This document shows positions 24,638-36,963 of a stretch of DNA of 64,000 nt, in pieces. Below the pieces are notes generated by a model, which saw nothing but the letters and a program-made list of their open reading frames with translations, was not told where the DNA came from and ran no database searches. Both the position numbers and the translations under genes were made by a program. Numbering within the stretch: the first letter of the stretch is position 1; the number at the start of each line of letters is the position of its first letter. The stretch lies in contig NW_026647188.1 of assembly GCF_950295315.1 (NCBI RefSeq), forward strand, positions 1,054,001 through 1,118,000, given 5' to 3'. This stretch comes from Erinaceus europaeus. Taxonomy: Eukaryota; Chordata; Mammalia; Eulipotyphla; Erinaceidae.

Positions 24638-27600
24638 AGAGAGAGACAGAGAGAGAGACACTCATGTATTCATTTTCTACAATGGATTCGATATCACATT
24701 CAGACAATTGATTGCTAAAACCTGGAGAGAATCTGTGCATCAGGAAAAGAATTGTCCATAGGAGTAAAATCTCCAAATCATTAGCTATATGCAGCTCCAA
24801 CGGGACCTATCAAAAAAGACTCGAGAAGGAACTCATCCAGGAGACTCTCCACATGGACAGGCACCACAATATCCTAGTCTGGCAACACACACAGGGCAGC
24901 TGCTCGTTCCCAGTGCAAGCCTCAGGGCAAAAAACCTCTCCCTCTTCAGTGTCTCAGAATTCAAATACCTCCAACACAGTGTTCATAGATGACAGGTTCA
25001 AACCTGGCTTGTAGAGATTGTATGGCAGCAGCTCTCATGCCCACAGACCCCAGACAGCCCCAGCCTTTACCATATGCTGTACTACCAGACCTGACAGTAA
25101 TGTGTGTGTGTGTGTGTGTCTGTCTGTCTGTCTGAATGTGTGTGTCTGTGTGTGCTCAGAGCTCACCTGTAATAGTCTCAGAGCATGGGTGTCAAGGTAT
25201 CCAGCCTCTCCTGCAACTTATGTACAGAGAACCTAGCTGGTCAGGGCAAGCTAGCTAGCCCAGATTCTAGCTTACCAAGAATGCATATTCAAAGGGACTC
25301 TCATGTCTAAATCTCCTGAGTTCCCTATTCAATCCCATGCCTCACTATCTATCATCCTGGTGAAGCTGGGGCACCCGTCAGAATTCAGGGCCATGAGCCA
25401 GTCCAGTCACATTTGCCTGCCAACTCAGCCTCCAGGCTCTCAGTCCACTGCTCAAGGCAGCAGATTACAAGCACAGAAAGTACCCAGAAAGAGCTGTATT
25501 TCAACATAGGTGGGAACTGTGTTTGACCAAACAATAGTGGATGAACCTGGTCCCTTACACCTACCCTTTGGATCTGGCTAAGGCAATTGCTTCTGTGGCC
25601 TCACATCCATGATCATGGTGTCCTGGTGTACACACATCACACTCAGAGAGATTCCCAGAAGTAGGCATGCATGAGTGTCCCATCCAAAGTCGCTCTGCTA
25701 GCAGGGAGCACAAACTCACCTGGCCCTTGCTATGGACAGACAAAAGAAAGAAGGATGCCTCAATTGGCTGAATTAGGAGCTTCCAGTGGAGATCACAGCC
25801 CTGCACCTCACTTGAGGGCCTGGCTGATGCTAATAAAGGCAATTGGAAAAACCTGTTATCACTTGGGCCCTGAGGACATACTCAGGAATCCCTCCAGGAG
25901 CTAGCAGGCTGGCAGATCTCCTGACCCCGGGATAGCTGTGCTCTGAGTTGGGTGGCCCTTCTGGCCAGAGGTGAGAATATTCCCTAGATACAAGAAAGAA
26001 CTTCAGGTTTCAAAAGGATTTGAATACCCCATGAGGCACTTGTAAATGTCATTTCACAACGATCAAATCACCCTCTTTCAGAACCCTGGAAGCTTCCATT
26101 TTGTGTGGAAAATCTCAGAATTCAAAATCCTTCTAAACTGTGTTCATTGATGACAGTTTCAAACCTGGCTTGTAGAGATTGTAAGGCAGCAGCTCTCAAC
26201 CCACAGACCCCAGATAGCCCCAGCCTTCACCATATGCTGTACTACCAGACCTGACAGTAATGTGTGTGTGTCTGTCTGTCTGTCTTTCTGACTGTGTGTG
26301 TCTGTGTGTGCTCAGAGCTCACCTATAGTATTCTCAGAGCATGGGTGTCAAGGTATCCAGCCTCAGCTGCAACTTATATACGGAGAACCTAGCTGGTCAG
26401 TGCAAGCCAGCTAGCCCAGATTCTGGCTAAGCAAGAATGCATATGCAAAGGGACTCTCATGTCTAAATATCCTGAGTTCCCTATTCAATCCCATGCCTCA
26501 CATCTATCATCAGGGGGAAGCTGGGGCACCCCTCAGGATTCAGGGGCATGAGCCTGTCCCCTCACATTTGGCTGCCTACTCAGCCTCCAGGCTCTCAGTT
26601 CACTGCTCAGGGGAGCATATTACAAGCACATACAGTATCCAGAAAGAGCTGTGTTTCAACATAGATGGGAACTCTGTTCGACCAAACAATAGTGGATGAA
26701 CCCAGGAATCCCTCCAGGAGCTAGCAGGCTGGCAGACCTCCTGACCCCAGGATAGCTGTGGTCCAAGTTGGGCGGCCCTTCTGGCCAGAGGTGAGAATAT
26801 TCCCTAGATACAAGAAAGAACTTCAGGTTTCAAAAGGATTTGAAACCCCATGAGGCACTTGGAAAAGACATTTCACAGCCATAAAACACCCTCTTTCAGA
26901 ACCCTGGAAGTTTCCGTTTTGCATGGACACTGGTGTGGGCAGCAGTACCACAGATACTTTACATTCGGCTTAATAGAGGGAAATCATAATGTGTGTGCCA
27001 GGGGGATAGAGTTTCACTTCTCTTCACCTGGGCTCTCATGGAATAAGGACAAGGACGCTGTGCAGGAAGGTTAGGAGGGCTGCATTTAGGCTGAGTGTCA
27101 GCCTCAGGGCCCTGGATAATGGGAGTCAATCACAGAGGACCTGGACAGCTGCAGCTGCAGATGGACATATGCCTGGAACCTGCAGCAGCAATGCTGTCTC
27201 CGCAGTTCATCTCTGTACTAAACCATGTGCAGGAGACTAAATAATCCAAAGGGCATAGAAAGTAAATTTCAACACCAGGATTACTGAGTTCACGATGCAT
27301 GCACTGACTACCATTAAGGGCCCAGGGAAGAAGGCACATAGAGACAGTCAGAGAGACAGAATGATAGAGACAGAAAACGACTGAAATTCTGGCCCTGTGT
27401 TGATCAGTGCCAGAGCACTGAAGACAAATGCTCCATGCCCATGCATACTTCTTACAAGTGGCATTGCTATTTTATGTTTTTGAGGAAAGGTACCACTTAG
27501 AACATCTAGGTCTTAGGCACTCTGAGAAGCAACACTTGGGCAACAGCCCACTCTCCAAAACTGCGCCCACCTCTCCAAATTGGAAGTAGTCTTAGTGATG

Positions 27601-27924
27601 CTCCAGCCAAGATGCAGGCTGGCGTATTGTATCTCCCTGTTTCAGACTCAGCCTGTCATGTGTGCAGGGAACTGCACTATGTCTATTTCTTCTTTGATTT
27701 ACAGTTTTGGGATAGGACTCAGTGGACAAAATGATCAAGAGGGAAGTAGATGATTTGGCAGCTGTAGTTTGTGCTGAGAGAGATTTGTAGAGTGAAAAAT
27801 GATATGGCTCTGTGAGATGTCTCTCATGACTGTGGCTCAGAACGGCCAGGTGTATCCACTTTACTACCCTAATACAGAGCTGTGCAGGTATCTAGCTAAA
27901 AAATATTTTCAGACCTCTACATGT

Positions 27925-27926
<2 letters not shown>
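24581..27926 (+). repeat. Module A-short unit 3, chimeric with extra partial copy
   Basis: (TA)n at 24581-24635, A-short join at about 24955, (TG)n at 25100-25156. Near 26112 the unit jumps from GTGGAAAATCT back to CAGAATTCAAAATCC, starting a second partial pass with (TG)n at 26261-26310. Near 26703 it jumps forward again to CAGGAATCCCTCC. At 3.35 kb it is the longest A-short interval. Confidence 0.86.
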
Positions 27927-27975
<49 letters not shown>

Positions 27976-28424
27976 CCTGATATAGTCATTATAATCATTT
28001 TCTAAAATGGATTCGATATGACATTCAGACAATTGATTGCTAAAACTTGGAGAGAAACTGTGCATCAGAAAATAATTGTCTAAAGGAGTAAAATCTCCAA
28101 ATCATTAGCTATATGCAGCTCCAATGGGACAGATCGAAAAAGGCTCGAGAAGGACCTCATCCAGGAGACTCTCCACATGGACAGGCACCACTAGTCTGGC
28201 AACACACACAGGACAGCTGCTAATTCCCAGTGCAAGCCTCAGGGCAAAAACCTCTCCCTCTTCAGTGTCTCAGAATTCAAAAACCTCCTACACTGTGTTC
28301 ATTGATGACAGGATCAAACCTGGCTTGTAGAGATTGTAAGGCAACAGCTCTCATGCCCACAGACCCCAGACATCCCCAGCCTTCACAATATGCTATACTA
28401 CCAGACCTGACAGTAATGTGTGTA

Positions 28425-28457
<33 letters not shown>

Positions 28458-30444
28458 GTGTCTGTTTGCGCTTAGAGCTCACCTATAGTAGTCTCAGAGC
28501 ATGGGTGGCAAGGTCGTGAGCCTCACCTGCTACTTATGTACAGAGAACCTAGCTGGTCAGGTCAAGCCAGCTAGCCCAGATTCTGGCTAAGCAACAATGC
28601 ACATGCAAAGGGACTCTCATGTCTCCCTCTCCTGAGTTCCCGATTCAATCTCTTCCGTCAATATCATCCAAACACTGTCAAAGGGGTAAGCTGGGGAACC
28701 CCTCAGAATTCAGGGGAATGAGCCTGTCCAGTCACGTTTGTCTGCCTACTGAGCCTCCAGACTCTCAGTCCACTGCTCAGGACAGCAGATTACAAGCCCA
28801 GAATGAACCCAGAAAGAGCTGTGTTTCAACATAGAAGGGAACTGTGTTTGACCAAATAATACTGGATGAACCCGTCCCCTTACACCTACACTTTGGGTTC
28901 AGATAAGGCAATTGCTCCTGTGGCCTCACAATCCCTGATCATGGTGTCATGGTGTCCACACATCACACTCAGAGAGATTCCCAGAAGTAGGCATGCATGA
29001 GTGTCCCATACAAAGCCGCTCTGCTTGCAGGAAGCACAAACTCCCCGGGCCCTTGCTATGGAGAGACAAAAGGTAGATGGATGCCTCCATTGGCTGAATT
29101 AGGAGCTTCCAGTGGAGATCACAGCACCGCCGCTCACCTGACGGCCAGGTTATTGCTAATAAAGGCAATTGGAAACACCTGTTACCACTTGGGGCCTGAG
29201 GACATCCTCAGGAATCCCTCCAGGAGCTAGTAGCCTGGCAGACCTCCTGACCCCTGGATAGCTGTGCTCCTAGTTGGGAGTGCCTTCGGGCCAGAGGTGA
29301 GAATATTCCTTAGATACAAGAAAGAACTTCAAGATTCAAAAGGATTTGAAACCCCAGGAGGCACTTGGAAAAGACATTTCACAGCCATCAAAACACACTC
29401 TTTCAGAATCCTGGAAGCTTCCATTTTGCGTTCAAAATCTGGACACTGGTGTGGCCAACAGTACCACAGATCCTTAACATTGGCTTAATAGAGGGAAAGC
29501 ACAATGTGTGTGCCAGGGTGGTAGAGTTTCACTTCTCTTCACCTGGGCTCTCATGGAATAAGGACAAGGATGCGGTGCAGGAAATTGAGGAGGGCTGCAT
29601 TTAGGCTGAGTGTCAGCCAAAGGGCCCTGGCTAATGGGAGTAAAGCACAGAGGGCCTGGACAGCTGCAGCTGGAGATGGACATATGCCTGTTACCTGAAG
29701 CAGGATCGCTTTCTTCTCAGTTCCTCTCTGTACTATGCCATATCCATGAGACTAAATAATCCAAAATGGCAAAGAATGGAAAATTTCAACTCCAGGAAGA
29801 CTGAGTCTACAATGCATGCACTGACTTCCAGTAAGGGCCCAGTGAGAAAGGCACATAGAGACAGTCAGAGAGACAGAATGACAGATACAGAAATGGACTG
29901 AAATTCTGGCCCACTTTTGATCAGTGCCAGAGCACTGAAGACACACCCTCCATGCCCATGCACACTTCTTACAAGTGACATTGTTATTTTATGCTTGTGA
30001 GGAAAGGTTACACTTAGAACATCTAGGTCTTAGCCTACTCTGAGAAACAACACAGCTGCAACCCACTCTCCAAAACTGCCCTCGCCTCTCCAAATTGGAA
30101 GTAATCTTAGTGATGCTCCAGCCAAGATGCAGGCTGGAGTATCTCATCTCCCTGTTCCAGCCTCAGCCTGTCCTGTGTGCAGGGAACTGCACTATGTCTA
30201 TTTCTTCTTTGATTTGCAGTTTTGGTATAGGACTCCGTGGACGAAAAGAGCAAGAGGGAAGTAGATGATTTGGCATCTGTAATTTGTGCTGAGATAGATT
30301 TCTAGAGTGATAAGAGGTATACAAATGGCTCTGTGAGATGTCTCTCATAACTGTGGCTCAGAAAGACCTGGTGTATCCACTTTTCTATCCTAATCCAGAG
30401 CTGTGCAGGTCTCTAGCTAAAAAATATTTTCAGACCTCTAAATG
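27927..30444 (+). repeat. Module A-short unit 4 (2.52 kb)
   Basis: (TA)n at 27927-27973, A-short join at about 28268, (TG)n(TCTG)n at 28418-28465, 77-codon segment at 28997-29230, full order to the next (TA)n. Confidence 0.87.
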
Positions 30445-30521
<77 letters not shown>

Positions 30522-30570
30522 GAGAGGGAGAGAGAGAGAGAGAGGGAGGGAGAGGGAGAGAGAGAGAGAC
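30445..30570 (+). repeat. Compound microsatellite with expanded (GA)n
   Basis: About 42 bp of (TA)n followed by about 85 bp of (GA)n interrupted by GAT and GGGA variants. It is the longest purine tract in the array. Confidence 0.92.
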
Positions 30571-33025
30571 TGATGTAGTCATGTTCTACAATGGATTCGA
30601 TATGACATTCAGACAGTTGATTGCTAAAACCTGGAGAGAAACTGTGCATTAGGAAAAGAATTGTCCAAAGGAATAAAATCTCCAAATCATTAGCTATATG
30701 CAGCTCCATCGGTACCGATCGAAAAATGCTCCAGAAGGAACTCATAAAGGAGACTCTCTACATGGACAGGAACCACAAGTTTCCTAGTCTGGCAACACAC
30801 ACAGGGCAGCTGCTAATTCCCAGTGCAAGCCTCAGGGCAAAAACCTCTCTCTCTTCAGTGTCTCAGAATTCAAAAACCTCCTACACTGTGTTCATTGATG
30901 ACAGCATCAAACCTGGCTTGTAGAGATTGTAAGGCAGCAGATCTCATGCCCACAGACCCAAGACATCCCCAGTCTTCATCATATGATGTACTACCAGACC
31001 TGACAGTAATGTGTGTGTGTGTGTCTGTCTGTCTGACTATGTGTGTCTGTGTGTGCTCAGAGCTCACCTGTAGTAGTCTCAGAGAATGGGTGGCAAGGTA
31101 TCCAGCCTCACCTGCAACTTATATACAGAGAACCTAGCTGGTCAAGGCAAGCCAGCTAGCCCAGATTCTGGCTAAGCAAGAATGCATATGCAAAGGGACT
31201 CTCATGTCTAAATCTCCTGAGTTCCCTTTTCAATCCCATGCCTCACTATCTATAATCCAAACACTGCCAACGGGGGAAGCTGGGGCACCCCTCAGAATTC
31301 AGGGGCAGGACCCTGTCCAGTCATGTTTGGCTGCATACTCAGCCTCCAGGCTCTCAGTCCACTGCTCATGGCAGCAGATTACAAGCACAGAAAGTACCCA
31401 GAAATAGCTGTGTTTCAACATAGATGGGAACTTTGTTCATCCAAACAATAGTGAATGAACAGGTCCCTTACACCTACCCTTTGGGTCCGGCTAAGGCAAT
31501 TGCTCCTGTGGCCTCACAATCCATGATCATGGTGTACTGGTGTCCACTCATCACACTCAGAGAGATTCCCAGAAGTAGGCATGCATGAGTGTCCCATACA
31601 AAGTCGCTCTGTTTGCAGGAATCACAAACTCCCCGGGCCCTTGCTATGGACAGACAAAAGAATGATGGATGCCTCCATTGGCTGAATTCAGAGTTTCCAG
31701 TAGAGATCAGAGCCCCACCCCTCACCTGAGGGCCTGGCTGCTGCTAATAAAGGCAATTGGAAACACCTGTTACCACTGGGCCCTAAGGACATACTAAGGA
31801 ATTCCTCCATGAGCTAGCAGGCTGGCAGACCTCCTGACACTGGGAGAGCTCTGTTCTGAGTTGGGCAGCCCTTCTGGCCAGAGGTGATAATATTCCCTAG
31901 ATACAAGAAAGAACTTCAGGTTTCAAAAGGATTTGAAACCCCATGAGGCACTTGGAAAACACATTTCACAGCCATCAAAACACCCTCTTTCTGAACCCTG
32001 GAAGCTTCTGTTTTGAGTGGAAAGTCTGGACACTGGTGTGGCCATCAGTACCACAGATACTTTACATTTGGCTTAATAGCGGGAAAGCACGATGTGTTTG
32101 CCAGGGGGATAGAGTTTCACTTCTCATGACCTGGGCTCTCATGAAATAAGGACAAGGACGCTGTGCAGGAAGGTGTGGAGGGCTTCATTTAGGCTGAGTG
32201 TCAGCCTCAAGGCCTTGGAGAATGGAAGTCAAGCACAGAGGGCCTGGACAGCTGCAGCTCCAAATGGACATATGCCTGGAACCTGCACCAGCAACACTGT
32301 CTCCGCAGTTCCCCTCTGTACTACACCATGTGCAGGAGACTAAATAATGCAAAGGGCAAAGACAGGAAAATTTCAACATCAGGATGACTGAGTTCAGGAA
32401 GCATGCACTGACTTCCAGTAAGAGCCCAGGGAAGAAGGCACATAGAGACAGTCAGAGAGACAGAATGACAGAGACAAAAAAGGACTGAAATTCTGGCCCT
32501 GTATTAATCAGTGACAGAGCACTGAAGAAAAACCAGCCATGCCTATGCATACTTCTTACAAGTGGCATTGCTATTTTATGTTTTTGAGGAAAGGTAACAC
32601 TTAGAACATCTAGGTCTTAGCCACTCTGAGAAGCAAAACTTGGCTGAAGCCCACTCTCAAAAACTGTCCCCGCGTCTCCAAATTGGAAGTAGAATTAGTG
32701 ATGCTCTAGCCAAGATGCAGGCTGGCGTATTGCATCTTCCTGGTCCAGCCTCAGCCTGACTTGTGTGCAGGGAACTGCACTATGTCTATTTCTTCTTTGA
32801 TTTACAGTTTTGGGATAGGACTCAGTGGACAAAATGAGCAAGAGGAAAGTAGATGATTTGGCAGAGGTAGTTTGTGCTGAGAGAGATTTGTAGAGTGATA
32901 AACGATATGGCTCTGTGAGATGTCTCTCATGACTGTGGCTCAGAAGGACCAGGTGTATCCACTTTACTACCCTATCCAGAGCTGTGCAGGTCTCTAGCTA
33001 AAAATATTTTCAGAACTCTACATGT

Positions 33026-33028
<3 letters not shown>
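30445..33028 (+). repeat. Module A-short unit 5 (2.58 kb)
   Basis: (TA)n(GA)n at 30445-30570, A-short join at about 30868, (TG)n(TCTG)n at 31009-31056, then full module A order. This is the last of five consecutive A-short units. Confidence 0.87.
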
Positions 33029-33091
<63 letters not shown>

Positions 33092-33111
33092 TGTGTCTGT
33101 GTGTGTGTGTA

Positions 33112-33155
<44 letters not shown>
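33029..33155 (+). repeat. (TA)n(TG)n(TA)n(GA)n compound microsatellite
   Basis: About 60 bp of (TA)n, 34 bp of TG-rich repeat (33089-33122), 23 bp of (TA)n and a short (GA)n. The TG interval is an expansion not seen in most units. Confidence 0.92.
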
Positions 33156-36008
33156 CTGATGTAGTAATTTTCTACAATGGATTCAATATGACATTCAGAC
33201 AGTTGAATGCTAAAACCTGGAGAGAAACTGTGCATCAGGAAAAGAATTGTCCAAAGTATTAGAATCTCAAAATCATTGGCTATAAGCAGCTCCAATGGGA
33301 CATAGTGAAAAAGGCTCGAGAAAGAACTCATCAAGGAGACTCTCCACATGTACAGGCACCACATGTTTCCTAGTCTGGCAACAGGCACAGTGCATCTGGT
33401 AGTTCCCAGTGCAAGCCTGAGGGCAAAAACCTCTCCCTCTATAGTGTTTTTACATCTGAGAAATAGAAAAGTGACCAAGGGCCAAAGACAGTTAAAATGG
33501 TGTCAATATTGAGCTGTATATCAGAATGTACCAAGTGTTTTGAAAAAAATCACTTTATTATAAACTCTGAGTGATACTGGCATGGAAATGAGGAGACAGA
33601 ATATGGCTTCTGTCAGAAAGAATTACAAACTGAGGATCTAGTAGTCTAGGTGAAATCGCCAACACAACAAGCCAGAGCTCAGCAGTGCTCTGGTAACTCT
33701 CTTTGTATATCTGGGCCTGTCAGTAAAATAAGTATATAAGTAAAATATTAATGAGTGAAGAAAGAGTGTGTGAGAGCATGTGAGAATTAGAGACAGAGAA
33801 GGCGAGAAGAGAAATAGATTAATTGGAAAGAGATGAAATCAAAAACCTCCTACACTGTGTTCATTGATGACAGGTTCAAACCTGGCTTTTAGAGATTGTA
33901 AGGCAGCAGCTCTCATGCCCACAGACCCCAGACAGCCCCAGCTTTCACCATATGCTGTACTACCAGACCTGACAGTAATGTGTGTGTGTGTGTGTGTGTG
34001 TGTCTGTCTGTCTGTGTGTTTGTGACTGTGTGTGCTCAGAACTCACCTATTGTAGTCTCATAGCAAGATGGCAAGGGAGCCAGCCTCACCTTCAACTTAT
34101 GTACAGAGAACCTAGCTGGTTAGGGCAAGCCAGCTAGCCCAGATTATGGCTAAGGAAGAATGCATATGCAAAGGGACTCTCATGTCTCGCTCTCCTGAGT
34201 TCCCAATTCAATCTCATGCCTCACTATCATCCAAACACTGCCAACGGGGGAAACTGGGGCACCCCTCAGAATTCATGGGCAGGACCCTGTCCAGTCACGT
34301 TTGGCTACATACTCAGCCTCCAGGCTCTCAGTCCACTTCACAGTGGACAGCATATTACAAGTCCAGAAAGAACCCAGAAAGAGCTGTGTCTCAACATAGA
34401 TGGGAACTGTGTTTGACCAAACAATAGTGGATGAACCGGCGCCTTACATCTCCCCTTTGGGTCCTGCTAAGGCAATTGCTCCTGTGGCCTCACAATCTCT
34501 GATCATGGTGTCCTGGTGTCCACACATCACACTCAGAGAGATTCCCCGAAGTAGGCATCCATGAGTGTCCCATACATAGTCTCTATGCTTGCAGGAAGCA
34601 GAAACTCCCCAGGCCCTTGTTATGGAGAGACAAAAGGAAGATGGATGCCTCCATTGGCTGAATTAGGAGTTTCCAGTGGAGATCACAGCCCCGCCCCTAA
34701 TAAAGGCTATTGCTGCTAATAAAGGCTATTGGAAACACCTGTTACCACTTGGGATCTGAGGACATAATACTCAGGAAACCCTCCAGGAGCTAGCAGGTTG
34801 GCAGACCGCCTGACCCCAGGATATCTGTGCTCCTAGTTGGGAGGGCATTCTGGCCAGAGGTGAGAATATTCCCTAGATACAAGAAAGAACTTCAGGTTTC
34901 AAAAGGATTTGAAACCCCATGAGTCAATTGGAAAAGACATTTCACAGCCATCAAAACACCCTCTTCAGAACCCTGGAAGCTTCCGTTTTGCGTGGAAAAT
35001 CTGGACACTAGTGTGGACATCAGTACCACAGATACTTTACATTCGGCCCAATAGAGGGAAAGCACAATGTGTGTGCCAGGGGGATAGAGTTTCACTTCTT
35101 TTGACCTGGGCTCTCATGGAATAAGGACAAGGATGTGGTGCAGGAAATTGAGGAGGGCTACATTTAGGCTGAGTTTCAGCCTCAGGGCCCAGGAGAATGG
35201 GAGTCAAGCACAGAGGGCCTGGACAGCTGCAGCTGGAGATGGACATATGCCTTTTACCTGCAAAGGGATCCCTGTCTCCTCAGTTCCCCAATGTACTATG
35301 CCATATGCAGGAGACTGAATAATCCAAAGGGCAAAGATTGGAAAATTTCAACACCAGGATGTCCGAGTTAATGATGCATACACTGATTTCCATAAGTGCC
35401 CAGTGAAGAAGGCACTTAGAGACAGTCAGAGAGACAGGATGACAGAGGCAGAAAAGGACTGAAATTTTGGCCCTGTGTTGATCAGAACCAGAGCACTGAA
35501 GACAAACCTTCCATGCCCATGCATGCTACTTACAAGGGTCATTGTTATTTTATGTTTGTGAGGAAAGGTTACACTTAGTACATCTAGGTCTTAGCCCATT
35601 CTGAGAAGCACCACTTGGCCTGCAGCCCACTCTCCGAAACTGCCCTTGTCTCTCCAATTTTGAAGTATTCTTAATGATGCTCCAGCCACGATGGAGGCTG
35701 GAGTATTACAGGTCCCTGGTCCAGCCTCAGACTGTCCTGTGTGCAGGGAACTGCACTATGTCTATTTCTTCTTTGATTTACAGTTTTGGGATAGGACTCG
35801 GTGGACAAAATGAGCAAGAGGGAAGTAGATGATTTGGCAGCAGTAGTTTGTGTTGAGAGAGATTTGTAGAGTGATAAGAGGTATAGGAATGGCTCTTTAA
35901 GATGTGTCTCATGACTGTGGCTCAGAAGGGCCAGGTGTATCCGCACTACTACCATAATCCAGAGGTGTGCAGGACACTAGATAAAAATATTTTCAGATCT
36001 CTACATGT

Positions 36009-36009
<1 letters not shown>
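33029..36009 (+). repeat. Module A full-length unit (2.98 kb)
   Basis: It opens with the compound TA/TG/TA/GA tract, retains complete S (about 33540-33950), (TG)n(TCTG)n at 33978-34035 and the full A order. A small 19-bp-spaced duplication of CTAATAAAGGCTATT lies at 34697-34730. Confidence 0.88.
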
Positions 36010-36046
<37 letters not shown>

Positions 36047-36682
36047 TATATAAATATATATATATATATAGAGAGAGAGAGACAGAGAGAGAGAACGAGA
36101 CACTGATATAGTCATTTTCTACAATGGCTTCGATATGACATTCAGACAATTGATTGCTAAAACCTGGAGAGAAACTGTGCATCAGGAAAAGAATTGTCCA
36201 AAGGAGTAAAATCTCAAAATCATCAGCTATATGCAGCTCCAACGGGACATAGCGAAAAAGGATTGAGAAGGAACTCATCAAGGAGACTCTCCACATGGAC
36301 AGGCACCACAAGTTTCCTAGTCTGGCAACAGACACAGTGCATCTGGTAGTTCCCAGCGCAAACCTCAGGTTAAAAACCTCTCCCTCTTCAGTGTTTTTAC
36401 ATCTGAAAAGAAGAAAAGTGACCAAGGGCCAAAGAGAGCTACAATGGTGTCAATATTGAGCTGTAAATCAGAATGTACCACGTGTTTTGCAAAAAAAAAA
36501 AATCCCTGTATTATAAACTCTGAGTGATACTCGCATGGAAATGAGGAGACAGAATATGGCTTGTGTCAGAAAGACTTACAAACTGAGGCTCCAGTAGCCT
36601 AGGTAAAATCGCCAACACAACAAGCCAGAACTCAGCAGAGCTCTTGTAACTCTCTTTGTATATCTGGGCCTGTCAGTAAAAT

Positions 36683-36691
36683 AAGTATATA
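36683..36691. repeat. SINE target-site duplication, left copy
   Basis: AAGTATATA immediately left of the SINE is repeated at 36964-36972; neighbouring units contain it once in the same place. Confidence 0.85.
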
Positions 36692-36963
36692 ACAGGTTAA
36701 GCGCAGGTGGCGCAAAGCACAAGGACCAGTATTAGGATCACGGTTCAAGCCCTGGCTCCCCACCTGCAGGGGAGTGGCTTCACAGGCTGTGAAGCTGGTC
36801 TGCAGGTGTCTATCTTTCTCTCCCCCTCTCTGTCTTCCCCTCCTCTCTCCGTTTCTCTCTCTCCTATCCATAAACGACGACAACAACAATAATAACTACA
36901 ACAATAAAACAACAAGGGCAACAAAAGGGAATAAATAAATAAAATAAAATATAAAAAATAAAA
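36692..36963 (+). mobile_element. tRNA-derived SINE (hedgehog/Erinaceus type)
   Basis: About 270 bp with a tRNA-related head (GGTTAAGCGCAGGTGGCGC as A-box region, GGTTCAAGCCC as B box), a CCCCACCTGCAGGGGAGTGG core, a TCTCTCCCCCTCTCTGTC run and a CAA/AATAA-rich then A-rich tail. The exact 9-bp flanking duplication and the intact structure show retrotransposition into an existing module S. I recognise the family from hedgehog genomes by memory. It is not a functional tRNA gene. Confidence 0.9.

Noticed and set aside
32972..33478. 168-codon minus-strand frame with Ile-Tyr and Thr-His runs
   Set aside because: The length comes from translating the (TA)n(TG)n tract, and equivalent frames vary with tract length from unit to unit.
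36692..36780. Functional tRNA gene
   Set aside because: A-box and B-box-like sequences are present, but the head is continuous with a SINE body and A-rich tail and cannot be folded as a full cloverleaf by eye.
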